Shown: one piece after another, positions 46,922-57,462 of the stretch
How the letters are laid out: each line of letters opens with the position of its first letter
How positions within the stretch are numbered: the first letter of the stretch is position 1
Assembly (NCBI RefSeq): GCF_012489685.1
Contig: NC_080042.1
Span: 33,299,158 to 33,363,157, forward strand
DNA from: Lotus japonicus
Lineage: Eukaryota > Streptophyta > Magnoliopsida > Fabales > Fabaceae
Reading direction: 5' to 3'
Length of the DNA stretch: 64,000 bases
Program-made: the position numbers and the translations under genes
The notes under the pieces: generated by a model
Seen by the model: the letters and a program-made list of their open reading frames with translations, nothing else
Database searches by the model: none
What the model was told of the DNA's origin: nothing

Positions 46922-48478
46922 AAATTAAGTGCTGATATATCTGTCTACTGTGGAATGTCAATTGGTGGCTTGCCCGTGTTCCTTTGGATATGCCCTTGTA
47001 ATCTTTAGGAGGAAACATAACAGATGGTGTGGTTAAATTTAATTTGGAGGTTTTGGGTATTAGGTGGTGGGTTTAAATTGGCTTAGTTTTAGCTGTTTGT
47101 TTTCTCTGCAATTATATTTTGATCACCCTTTAGATTAAATTGGAGCTTATATTTTGATTACCCTTTTGATTAAGAAACATGGCTTATTTGAGTAAAAATT
47201 ATCTACAATTACCTTTTTATTCAGGATATAGAGGGAACGTTAACCTTGCCGTGAGAAGTCGTTACTCGCTACCGTGCACACTTCTCTCTCTCTCGAGCAC
47301 CGTCACAGAGCACATGTACCTTTCTCTCTCTATATACATGTATGTATCTATTATAGTGTGCTATCATCATTGTATCAGTTATATGAATAGCTACTTGTAG
47401 TTATAATTAATACAAGTATGAAATTGTGAAATAATTTCAGAATGTTACAATCATGTAGTGTGATGGAATGGAAATGATCAACCCATCATTTAATTAAGAT
47501 GGATTATTTTTGGATGCACATTTATTCCTTACAATTTGTGTTAGGGAAACTCTCATTCTGGTGCTTTGAACATTGGTAAAACATCCGTCATATATTTTTA
47601 GATCACTTTCATTGTTGTCATATCTGAGATAAAGAGGGTTTAATTCAACCCATGATCTCTGTATTCCAATATTCCTACATTCATATATGCTTCAATACCT
47701 GAAAGGATTCGGAAATGGTGATATCAGAGAGTGGATTGGATGGCCATCAGATGGTGGTACTACAGCAATAGTAGATAATGCATAAAATTCTTAATCAGAA
47801 TTTGATTAAACATATTGTTATGGACATGGAGAAGCAATTGTTAACTTTGATTACATATGTTCATAGCTTTGATAAGATATATCCTTAACTGTTGTTTGAA
47901 CACTCACTGCAAGTCAGAAACTATATGTTCAAGGACCAATGTTGTTACTAATTTGAGAGGTAAAGTTACTTAGTTTCCCTGGATTTTTCAGCTAGCAATA
48001 GTATTGCATTGTGTTAATGATGATAATATTTCTTTCAAATTATGAAAAATATTTATCTGCTCTAACTTGTAATTTTCCCTTATTGTTTGAAGACTTTTCA
48101 GTGCCTGGTTGGGTTCTCTTTAATTATTGCTTTTGGCTCTGTTTGAATAGATTTATTCGAAGTTGAAGATCGAAGAGCCAAGCTGGTTGCCACTGACTTA
48201 GAGGACCAGATTCTAAATATCCAGGTTTCAGTCATTCCTCTACACCCTACTTTTTTCAGCAGTTAACTCATATTGAATACTTTAACTGTAAGCACTGCAA
48301 GTTGAAGTATGTGATACAAGTTAGATGTCCATAAGCATTAGAAATAACATTTGGAGCCATGGTTCTTTATGTGTGTTTTCATTTATTTGTAACTTCTATT
48401 TGCTATTGATTGTTAAATATTCACCCAAACTAAATAGTTTTTTGAGCATGAAGACATTAACCTTTGTCCACCACGTAG

Positions 48479-48711
48479 GTATGGACCGTAAAGGAGATAA
48501 TTGCGCACAAAAAATCTACAATTCCACAAGTGGTATGGAACTTTGACTAAATTCATAATTTTTCCTATTTTTAAGTGTGACTCTAAATTTTGTTACTTTT
48601 ACCATCATTTTGCAGTACTTCTCTGATTGTCAATTTGGCTTCTACGATGAGGATCAACTAAATGAAATTAAAGAAGAGTGGGCTACTTATGTGTTAAAGA
48701 ATTTTGCCTAG
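48479..48711 (+). pseudogene. C-terminus of a Ulp1/C48-like protease ORF in the CACTA element
   Basis: Two exons (48479-48532 and 48616-48711) join in phase 0 through GT at 48533 and AG at 48614-48615. They read WTVKEIIAHKKSTIPQV and then QLNEIKEEWATYVLKNFA before TAG. This resembles the end of the Ulp1-like cysteine protease domain carried by many plant CACTA and Mutator elements, where an MRFMKEI helix is followed by an acidic EIDEVR-EWA-YV end. The catalytic His, Asp and Cys would lie upstream and are not found, so it is a relic. Confidence 0.5.
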
Positions 48712-49074
48712 TGTGGGCTATTTGGTTTAATTCCTTATGAGAGTATGGGCTACTTATGGTATGGAACTGTACTGCATGTTTTTTTAGAGTATTTGGTTCA
48801 AGCAGTGTATTGTACTGGCTAGTGTGGGCTATTTGGTTTAATTCCTTGTGAGAGTATGTTCTCAACAACAATTAATATTGTTTTGGACAAATTAGTGTAA
48901 ATGTATTTTTTTCTTATTCAAGGTTAGAATATTTGAGTAATTTGGCTAGAATATGTGAATGTTGGTGATTTTATGCAATTTATTTTTCAATATAAACGTA
49001 CTAAAATTTATGCACACACCAGGTAAAAAAAAATCAAAAATTCTGTAGCAATTTCATAGATCAGGTGTATGACC

Positions 49075-49400
49075 TATTGTCACGGTTATAACCGTGGAAC
49101 CGTGGCAATAGAGGCCACCTATTGCCACGGTTACTTACTGAACCGTGGCAATAGAGGGAACCTATTGTCACGGTTACGCTTTACAAACCGTGATAACAGG
49201 CTAATCAATTGTCACAGTTAAGTAGGTAACCGTGACAATAGGTGGTCTCTATTGCCACGGTTACATTTTGCAAACCGTGATAACAGGCGTATCAATTGTC
49301 ACGGTTCCGCCTTTAACCGTGACAATTGAGCAATTGTCACGCCTTCTATTGTCACGGTTAAACCATGACGAATGGGCGGTTTTAACCGTGACGAAAGGCC
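49075..49400. repeat. CACTA right subterminal repeats
   Basis: About ten copies of TATTGTCACGGTTA or TATTGCCACGGTTA and their complements (AACCGTGACAATAG) are arranged in both orientations over 325 bp. This is denser than at the left end. Confidence 0.88.
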
Positions 49401-49418
49401 TTTTCTGTAGTAGTGTTA

Positions 49419-51339
49419 GTTTTAAGTCACTAAATTATCCACTTAGGTTAATTACTAATTTAAAAACTACAACTTAATCATTTACCTCTATAATGCAAAC
49501 TAATTTCAGTTTCTAATAGCTAATTTCTATATCATCATCTCTGACTTTATGTCCTATATATTATTATTAATCTTCTGACTTCATTATTTCTAAGTCATTA
49601 ATCTACTAATCTAACTCAAGCTAAAATATTTCTACTTAATTATTCTAATTACTTAAGTCATATTACGTAAATTAATTCTATAACTAAGCTACAACTTCTA
49701 AGTCTTCACCGGCTCATGATTCTAGTGATTTTAGGTTCTGTTAAGCTCACTTTACTGTTATCAGCTTATACTCAGGTTCAGAATCACTTATTTTAAGCAC
49801 TTAATTCAAAGTCTACTTGCAAACTAAGAAATCTATAAATTGAGCCTAATGCTAACATCTAATAGTCCATTCCTATAGTTTTCTACCTTCTGAGTTCAAT
49901 GGAATCATCAATTTTAGCTTCTGGGCACTCTAACAGTGCCAATTCACGATTTGAGAGGCTACCCACGATGTGAAATTGAGGCTTTCCTCTTCAGGGAAGC
50001 TGTTCTAACAAACGGAGTTGACGATAAATTTCTTTTCTAGATAGATCTATTGCTACAATTAGCTATCCTAAAAGCTCCTATGACGTTCCAGAAGTATAAC
50101 CCAATCTTGTTTGCATGCCAACTCGCCCTCAGAAGCTCAACCCGATAGCTTCTTCGAGCTTCAAAAACCAAGGATCGGTTCTCCTAATTCCTAACGATTC
50201 ATGGCTCTAAACTAGTCTAAAGCTTCCTATCTATGTCCTAGCATGCTTAAGGGATCAATTTGGATCGAAAACGAGCTTAAACGAGCAAGTTGCAGAACTT
50301 ACTCGCCGGAAAATGCAGAGACCGCCGGAGAAGACGATCGGAGGTTTTCAAAACGTGACCGTCGTGCTACTCCGGGTACTGGAACTTGATCTACAGGTCG
50401 TGGGGAGTTGAATGGTGCTCATGGGTGTGGCTGAAGTGCTTGGAGATGGGAGGAAAGTCGAGTTACAGGTCGGGGTCTCGCCAGAGCTTCGCCGGAGATG
50501 GTGAATGCTTCGTTTCTCGACCAAAACTTGACCACGAATAGTCGATTCTCTTCCTCTCCTCTCAAGGCACACAATGGAACAAAAATGAAGGTCTAACTCT
50601 CTCTGGTTTGAGAGATTCGAAGAGAAGAAGTTTCTGAACTTCCTCTCGGTTTTTCTCTTCTCTCAAGCTCTCTAGGCACTCTCTGTTGGTTCTAGGGCAC
50701 TCTGTGGGTAGCTAGGGTCGCGTGGAGTTGAATGGTACCGTTTATATAGGCTGGAAAGTGATTAAATGGCTAATCCAAGCTTAAGCACTTTCAAGGTTGC
50801 ACCACCAATAGGTTTTCATGCATGGTGATTATCCTAGGGCTTCTGGTTGCGTGGGAGGGGTTTGGAAAGCTTCAGAAGTCATTAGAGGTGATGAAGGAAG
50901 GATGTCATGGCTGATTGCAAGCTTAGGTCATTGGCACATAAATCCTAGGGTACCGGTTGGTCGATTTCTTTATCATTTTCCATGTCGGGACAAAACTGAT
51001 GCAATATTATACTGGTTCAGGTTTGTTAGTGCTAAATTAGAGTGTATTTCCCCTCTCAAGGTTCAATTTCATCTCTTTAGAGTGATTAAAGTATCACTCT
51101 TTTAGCTTGATTCGGGTTTCGATCACTCTGAGACAATGCCTTCATCATTGCCAAGAGATGTGATCAGATCATTTATTAAGCCTATCCTACCTCTATCTCG
51201 AGTTCATCCTCTTTTTGGTGTTATTATGACCATATCTTTGGTACTCTTATTGCCGGGTCGATTTAAAGTCGATTGACCGACGTCTCGATTTTCGCGCAAA
51301 CAAGTATTACAGTAAAATATCACACATATACACATACAC

Positions 51340-51377
<38 letters not shown>

Positions 51378-51506
51378 ATTGATCTCTGGTCATCATTATC
51401 CGTTTGGTATGTCGTTTGTCCCCACTAAATATTTTGAGAAAACTACTGAAAAGCTCAGTGCTGCTGAAGGTTCTAAGCTTATTATCAGATATAAAATCTC
51501 TTCGGC

Positions 51507-51542
<36 letters not shown>

Positions 51543-51640
51543 TATAGTATAGTTAGATTGTTAGCGCGTATTTGCCTATTCCGACTTTCTATGGTTTCGC
51601 ATTTCCTATGAGGTCGTTACCTGGTTGGTGGGATGTTACA
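49419..51640. other. Right part of the long solo LTR
   Basis: AT-rich to about 50280, then GC-richer with a minus-strand leader region (50280-50740) below the TATATAAACGG box. The end is AT-rich with two (AT)n runs. I see no gene. Confidence 0.55.
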
Positions 51641-51725
51641 GCTTTTGCGACTTTCTTCTCATCATCCCTTTTCCGGCTAACCCTCGCACATCAGAATAAC
51701 CTTCACCCCTCGTACCATTTTCATA

Positions 51726-52510
51726 ATGACACCAAAACGTCAGACCAAAAATCCTAAGCGCAAAGTTATTATCGCCACTTCCCTGCGATGCGTTCCTCCC
51801 GTCGTCTCACCCCCTCCGGGAGGGGCTCCCCTCAAAGAAGAAGAAATCATTGGCTTCCGGACGAAAACCTGGGAATCGCTTAAAGCTCCTGCCATAAGGG
51901 CTTTGCCCGCCGGAATGATGCCTAACCAACGGTCCAGCATAGAGAAGGAGTCATCCATTTGGGAAATTTCTTCAGAATCTGGCGGGTTTTGCCACGAAAA
52001 ACCCCTTGACAATCTTATGTACTACGGTGTCTGCACAGCCTCTGAGCGCCCTTGGATCCGTCCTCAAGACAACTACGTGGGTGCTGACCATTTCTTCTAC
52101 GCGTACGGTATATGTTCACGAGCTTGGGCATCAAATTTGCTCCGTGCTCCATAGCATCAATGTTGCCCCTAGTCAACTTCATCCCAACAGTTGGGCTTTT
52201 TTGCGATGTTTCGAGATCCTTTGTGATGCGATTCAGCAAGATCCTGAACCTTCCCACTTCTTTTATTTCTACCGTGTGTCTGCTCCACCGTCGCCACCAC
52301 GTAGCTGGGTTTCCCTGGAAGCCAAAGAGGGTCGCCAGCCCTTTAACCTTCTCTGGCCCACCATTACCGTTGGCTTGGCTCATAAGTTCTTCAGGGTCGT
52401 AGTATCCCCCGAGTATCCCGAGGTTTTCACCCACAGGGATGGCACTGTCCGATTTCCCCTCTACTGGACCCAGGAAGTGCGCCAAGTAATTGACCCGCCC
52501 GGGGACTCTC
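51726..52510 (+). pseudogene. Antisense gene of the Tat element, N-terminal part (Transposase_28-like)
   Basis: It opens MTPKRQTKNPKRKV, with a Pro-rich stretch and then an EEEIIGFRTKTWESL block. It continues to GADHFFYAYG, shifts frame near 52107, and resumes VYVHELGHQ, QLHPNSWAFLRCFEILCDAI and PSHFFYFYRVS. The PSQLHPNSWAF-RCFEI-C block is the hallmark of the domain labelled putative gypsy-type transposon protein (Transposase_28). It has no known catalytic function. The frame ends where a gypsy LTR begins at 52511 and its C-terminal part continues after that element. One frameshift plus the insertion make it non-functional. Confidence 0.75.
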
Positions 52511-54430
52511 TGTAAGGCCCAAATTCATTTTGTATCGTTTTCGAGAAAAATTGAATAAAAATGAGGTTTTTGGCCAAGTTTGAAAATTGACAGATTATGG
52601 CTGCCAACTTGTGTGAATTGTTAGAGGGTCTTAACGACCTCATTTGGGAAAACTTCCTTCATGAGAGTTGTAGCCCTTTAAGTTTAGAAAATTCTCGAAG
52701 TGGAATCAAGTCATTCCGACCTCTTAGCTCGAGATATTCGCGTTCTAGTGACGAAAGGTCCTGCTGTACAGTACCTACGAATTTTACAAAAATCAGAAAT
52801 TGTGTGCTTGGGTTAAATCCTTTTGGTTAGTGACTCTTTGTGGGTTAATGATCTGATCAGAGGCTAATGGGCTGAATACTAATTAGTTAATGGGTCAATT
52901 GAACTTTAGTTTTGGTTTTGGGCTTAAGTGGAAGGAAGGAAAATAACCCTAACCCATGGGTTGTGAATTGCATGGGGCATAAAGGGGGGAAACCCTTATT
53001 TTCCCTTCTCATTCAGAAACTGCACCACACCACTTTCACGTAAAAACCAGAGGAAAAACAGAAGTGAGAACTTGAGAAAGAGGAGGAGAGAGCCGCCGCC
53101 TCTAGCCCTAGCCACCGCCGCACGCACGCAAGGGAAAGGAGAGGAGATCGCGAGAGAGAGAGAGAGAGAGAGAGAGAGGGACCGAGAGCAAGGAGGGAGA
53201 GAAAGGGAACTTGGACAGCAAGAAACCATCTCCATTCTCTTCTATTTTCAAGCCCTAAGATCAAGATAAGGGCTGATCTCTAGGATATGGGTAGAGTTTA
53301 GGGAATTTCTATGTGAAAAGCTAAGATTTCATGTGTAAAGAGGTGGTTTTTGATGGGGTTTTCTATGGGGATTTATTTGTATGATGGGAGGGCCTTATTC
53401 ATGCTCGTATATGATGCAATACCTCTGTTTTTTTTCCAGTAGCTAAGTGATGCCATGATCCTTGATGTTTTCATGCTTAAAGTTGCTAAATGTGCTTTTT
53501 GTTGCCTAGGTTTTGTGTCGGTTATAAATTGTATGATAATACTTGGACTTTTAATGGTATTTGCATGATGATATGTATACTGGAAGTTGGCCTTGAATGT
53601 TGATCATGATAGATCAAAAAAATTTGGAAAACCCTAGAGCCTAAAAGCTCACGGCCGAACCCACCTTATATGGTTTCGGTGAATTTTTCTTGCCTTCTTT
53701 TGTCCATGAGATGGCTGGATAATTTTGCTACTGTTTTAGGTACTAAGTTTATGATACCATGAGTATGATATTGATGATGTTATGGATGCTATCCATGTAC
53801 AAAATTTTATGATAAGAATTACTCTTAAAGTTGCTATTTTATCGCTATCTTTGCAAGTCTTTCGAACATGAAGTATGTAACATGATTAGATCTTAAACTG
53901 GTGTTGATTTGTCATGATGAATGCCTGCTGGACTTTGGCTTGGTTAATTGAAATGAAGAGAACAAATTGTTTTGGAAAACTTGGGCTGTCTTTGGCATGG
54001 CCGAACCCATGTTTGAGGGTTTCAGCGAAATTTTCTTGTGCTCCTCTTTGGGTTAGGTTATGTGTTTAGTTGCTGAAAATTTTACTGTAAGATTAAGGGT
54101 ATGTGAACATGATGGGTGTGGATATCTTATATGGATTGTGATAGTATGTTTGGCTCTTATGTCTTGGCGAATTGTTTGCCGAAATTTAATTACGAAGGTC
54201 GCTCATCTAGCCGTAATTCCTTCTGCTGTTTATTTTATCTGTATCGTTGAGTTTTGTTCGATGCATGTAATAAGACTCTAGGTTGACTATCAGAGCCCTA
54301 ACAAAGAGAATTGAAACTTAATCGCTTGCAAGTAAAATGTGATGTAATTGGAACATAGGTCTAGTGATGACTATGGCCCATGAGAACGATGGTACCGTTA
54401 GAGACAAACGGTTACTTGCACGCGAGGGTG

Positions 54431-54545
54431 TTTTGTGGGTTGTACGATGTGTCCCCACGTGATTGGTTGACTGCGGTCACCTTGTATTTTGTGGGTTGTA
54501 CGGTGTGTCCCCACGTGATTGAGGGTTGTACGGTGTGTCCCCTCC
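54431..54545 (+). repeat. LTR tandem array GGGTTGTACGGTGTGTCCCC
   Basis: TTTTGTGGGTTGTACGATGT and its near copies followed by CCCCACGTGATT occur at 54431-54465 and 54487-54521. A partial third copy is at 54522-54545. Each full copy brings a CACGTG palindrome (G-box), so the LTR has two of these. Confidence 0.8.
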
Positions 54546-54767
54546 AAGAATTGTTCATCTGCGGATGATCGTGAATATGGCCATTGGTGTTGAGGTGGTT
54601 ATGTGAATGGTGAGGTCATTAGCCTAACTGAACTTAGGTGACTGACTGAGATATAACCTAAAGATTATGTTTGTTATACCTTGTTATTTATGAGAGTACA
54701 TGTATACGTGAATGTTTTTATCTGACCCTGTTATTTGTTTATGTGTTTATTTGGGGGGGGGGGGTAG

Positions 54768-55313
54768 ATGGTGACCACCAAGATATTGGAAACTATCGTG
54801 AGATGGGAGATCGTTCTGAGTAGGCCAGCAGAAGACCGGCTCTGGGAGACCGACGGTTCCGGAGTCCGGAGAGTCTACGTCGGCGAAGCGGAGCTCTTAG
54901 GGAGGAGCAGATCTGGAACGGTTGTGGAAAGGCAGATCCTTAGGGGTGGGGCAGTTGTGCTGCCACATTCCCCCGCTAGGTTTCATCAGACTGCAGTGGA
55001 CGAGGAGGAAGAAGATCCTTCGGAGGACACTACAGTGGAGTCACGGTTGGTCGAGGAGGAGGAGGCAGTGGAGCCTTCACCACCAGAAGCCAAGTCGGGA
55101 GTCTGTGCGCAGCGTATACCTGGGCGTCCAAAGTGCTTTAGAGTGGGACCTCGGAAGAGCGTGATAAAGCTGGAGCAGTCTAAGAAAGAGCGCGTGGAGC
55201 GGGAGCTGATGTTCCGGAGCGGGATCTGGATTAGAGTATTCCTTTCTGTGGGGCTGAGCATTCGTGTCGAACTAGTTATCTTTCTTATTTCATTTTCCCT
55301 CGATGTACTTTGA
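54768..55313 (+). CDS. Unrecognised ORF inside the gypsy LTR
   Basis: An open frame of 181 residues in LTR sense, about 240 bp from the LTR end. It begins MVTTKILETIVRWEIVLSRP directly after a G-run and TAG that could serve as a splice acceptor. The middle is strongly acidic (DEEEEDPSEDTTVESRLVEE), then basic (GPRKSVIKLEQSKKERVERE), and the end is hydrophobic (FLSVGLSIRVELVIFLISFS) and could span a membrane. I do not recognise it. Its position in the LTR is the same as that of the arginine-rich ORF in the long solo LTR, although the sequences are not alike. Confidence 0.35.
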   Translation: MVTTKILETIVRWEIVLSRPAEDRLWETDGSGVRRVYVGEAELLGRSRSGTVVERQILRGGAVVLPHSPARFHQTAVDEEEEDPSEDTTVESRLVEEEEAVEPSPPEAKSGVCAQRIPGRPKCFRVGPRKSVIKLEQSKKERVERELMFRSGIWIRVFLSVGLSIRVELVIFLISFSLDVL

Positions 55314-55558
55314 TGTAGGGCTTTAGCCCAAGGTTTATTATTTATGTACTTTGAGATTATGATTTATTTTGATTACGAGTATTTTATTCAAAAATTCACG
55401 TCTTTTATTCCGCAAATTCGTTCATAAGTTTCAAGAGTTTTCGATAAAATGAATCTTTGTCATTAATGTTGGTTAATAATTGAACGACGAAAGTTCCCAG
55501 TGAAAATACGCGCGTTTGGTTTACTGCGTGACACTCGAGAAATCGGGGCGTTACATTG

Positions 55559-55570
55559 TGGTATCAGAGC
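55559..55570 (+). promoter_or_regulatory. Primer binding site, tRNA-Met type
   Basis: A perfect TGGTATCAGAGC three bases after the LTR end. It fixes the LTR orientation, and by analogy that of LTRs A, B and the fold-back. Confidence 0.92.
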
Positions 55571-55832
55571 TCCGGTTGAGAAACCAGAGCACTTAGGGTT
55601 TTGGGCTTACGAGTTTCCGAACTCGTTGTGTTTTGTTTTTGATAAAGGTGTTTTCGAAACTTCGCGGTGAGGACTGGGTAGACTTGTTTGCTAAGATGTT
55701 TGCTTGATAGTGGGATTGTCTGAAATTAGTATCATTGTCGTGATACTTGAGCTTTAATTATTTATTGTATACTTAGATATTCTTTTTAATTGAGGGCACT
55801 GACATTGGATTGTGGTTTTATTTCTAAGCAGG

Positions 55833-56703
55833 ATGTCTCCGAGACAAGACCCAACCAATGCTCAGCTTGCTCAAGCAATGGCTCAGCTGGCTCAGGTGAT
55901 GACCCAGCAGGCTGCCACTACTGCTGCCCAAGCCGCGGCACAGCTTCAGCGGGAAGCTGAAGAGAACACCAGGAGAGCTGAGAAAGATGCCAGAAGGGCA
56001 CAACGGGCTGAAAGGGAGTTGGCTCAGGACCAGATCCGTATGAGAACTGACTTCAACCGCCATGGACCACCCAAGTTTCAAGGCGAGGTTGAACTCGAGA
56101 AAGCTGATATTTGGATTCAGGAAATGGAGAAAATCTTTGAGGCTCTCCACACACCTGACGCTGAGAAGGTGAACTTGGCGACCTTCATGCTGAAGGGTGA
56201 CGCTGAGTACTGGTGGAGGAGTGCCAGACAGTTGATGATTGCTAACCATGTGGCCACCACTTGGGAGTCTTTCAAAAGGGCCTTCATGGAGAAGTACTTC
56301 CCAGAGACTGTCAGGGAAGACATGGAGAACCAATTCCTCAACCTGAGACAGGGGTTGATGACTGTAGGGGAATATGTTGCAAGACTGGAGACCCTGTCTA
56401 AACACTTTCGCTTTTTCTAAGTGCAAGTGGATGAATCGTACCTATGCAACCGATTCATGAGGGGTTTGAGGAATGACATTGAGGAGTCTGTGAGGCCATT
56501 GGAAATCAGAGTTTTCCAACAACTGGTGGAGAAAGCTCGTGAAGTGGAGTCGATGAAGAATCGTCAGAGGGCAAATATGACAGCGGAGGTCCGATCCATT
56601 CTGGGCAGAGGCCGACTGGAAGGTTTGAGGGACAGAGACAAGCTGGTAGGTTTGACAGGGGCAAGGCTCCGATGAAAAGGCCGAACCAACGCCCTGCTGA
56701 CAG
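55833..56703 (+). pseudogene. Gypsy gag
   Basis: I start it at ATG 55833 (MSPRQDPTNAQLAQAMAQLA); the frame is open slightly upstream but without ATG. A Gln/Ala-rich N-terminus leads into the retrotransposon gag domain (FNRHGPPKFQGEVELEKADI, EYWWRSARQLM, FMEKYFPETVREDMENQFLN). A TAA at 56418 interrupts KHFRFF and VDESYLCNRFMRGL in one frame. Between about 56590 and 56636 a frameshift moves the reading to the frame that continues across the MITE into the zinc knuckles. Gag forms the particle core. Here it is non-functional. Confidence 0.85.
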
Positions 56704-57454
56704 TAGGGGTGTACAAGGGACGGGTTGGAACGGGTTTTAGTTAACCCTAAACCGGCCCTAAATATTGATCGGGTCAATTCTTAGACCCTAACCCGTCCCT
56801 AGACCCGAAGAAACCCGACAATATGCGGGTCCAATTTAGGATGGGTCTATGTAGGACGGGACCAGGTTGACCCGAGAGACAATAAATCTAAGACTATTTA
56901 ATACTAATTATAAAATTTAAAGACAATAACATACTAAAAGGGTTACAGGTGAGAACTATTTTTTAGAAGAAAGAGCTTGAAATGATCAAATTCTTGCATA
57001 ATCTATGTCATAATCTATTGCACTTGAGAGGTTTACATTTTATTTGATCTATATGCACGTGTCACTCATTTTGTTTGATCTCTCTTCACTTGTCTCACAT
57101 GTGCATTACATGATTTTCTCTTGTTAAAGCATGAAAGTGTTCATCTTTTAACCAACGTTTATTTAATTAGTAAGATAAATGTTAAACATTTTCATATCAT
57201 CCTCATGGTAAGATAAACTTGAGCATCATCTATCATATTTTGACCATTATAACAAATTAAAATTTTATAAAATATATATGTGGGACGGGTCGGGTGGCCC
57301 GAATGTCAACCCGAACCCGACCCGACCCGAAGTCAGATAACTCAATGATCAACCATAACCCGGCATCTTTTAATGATCAGGCCAGGTTGAACCCGGCCCG
57401 AAAGGCTTGGGCCGGGACGGGTTGGCGGGTAGGGCCGGGTCTTGTACACCCCTA
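56704..57454. mobile_element. hAT MITE inside gag-pol
   Basis: The 14-bp ends TAGGGGTGTACAAG and CTTGTACACCCCTA are perfect inverted repeats, and GCTGACAG is duplicated at 56696-56703 and 57455-57462. The 751-bp body is non-coding with subterminal ACCCG/CGGGT repeats. Element plus one duplication is 759 bp, a multiple of three, so the gag-pol frame is the same on both sides. The element itself carries stops. Confidence 0.95.
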
Positions 57455-57462
57455 GCTGACAG

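Larger units (their letters stand above)
44788..49415. mobile_element. CACTA (En/Spm-like) element, non-autonomous
   Basis: The ends CACTACTACAGA and TCTGTAGTAGTG are perfect inverted repeats, and TTA is duplicated at 44785-44787 and 49416-49418. Subterminal regions carry the repeated motif ATTGTCACGGTTA in both orientations, as transposase-binding sites do in this superfamily. The 4,628-bp body begins with a CT-rich, leader-like segment and contains spliced-exon-like pieces. No TNP2-type DDE transposase is visible. It interrupts the long solo LTR, so it is younger than that LTR. Confidence 0.92.
42306..51640 (-). mobile_element. Long solo LTR (gypsy type) carrying a CACTA element
   Basis: It runs TGTGGCGTCCCC...GGGATGTTACA, with GCTTT duplicated at 42301-42305 and 51641-51645. 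On the minus strand it starts TGTAACATCCCACC and ends GGGGACGCCACA. Without the CACTA element and one TTA copy it is about 4.7 kb, at the large end for a plant LTR. A TATATAAACGG box near 50745 on the minus strand is the probable promoter. An ORF lies close to the LTR's 3' end. Microsatellites occur at 51340-51375 and 51513-51539 ((AT)n). Confidence 0.78.
52511..55555 (+). repeat. 5' LTR of the plus-strand gypsy element
   Basis: 3,045 bp from TGTAAGGCCCAAATTC to CGGGGCGTTACA. It contains a (GA)n run (53152-53178) in a region transcribed as leader, a short tandem array, and an ORF near the 3' end. Confidence 0.82.

Noticed and set aside
52996..53269. Three overlapping frames rich in Ser/Leu or Arg/Glu.
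   Set aside because: They come from the (GA)n run and GC-rich leader of the gypsy LTR.
55556..55600. Possible tRNA gene near TGGTATCAGAGCTCC.
   Set aside because: It is a primer binding site complementary to a tRNA 3' end; no cloverleaf can be drawn.
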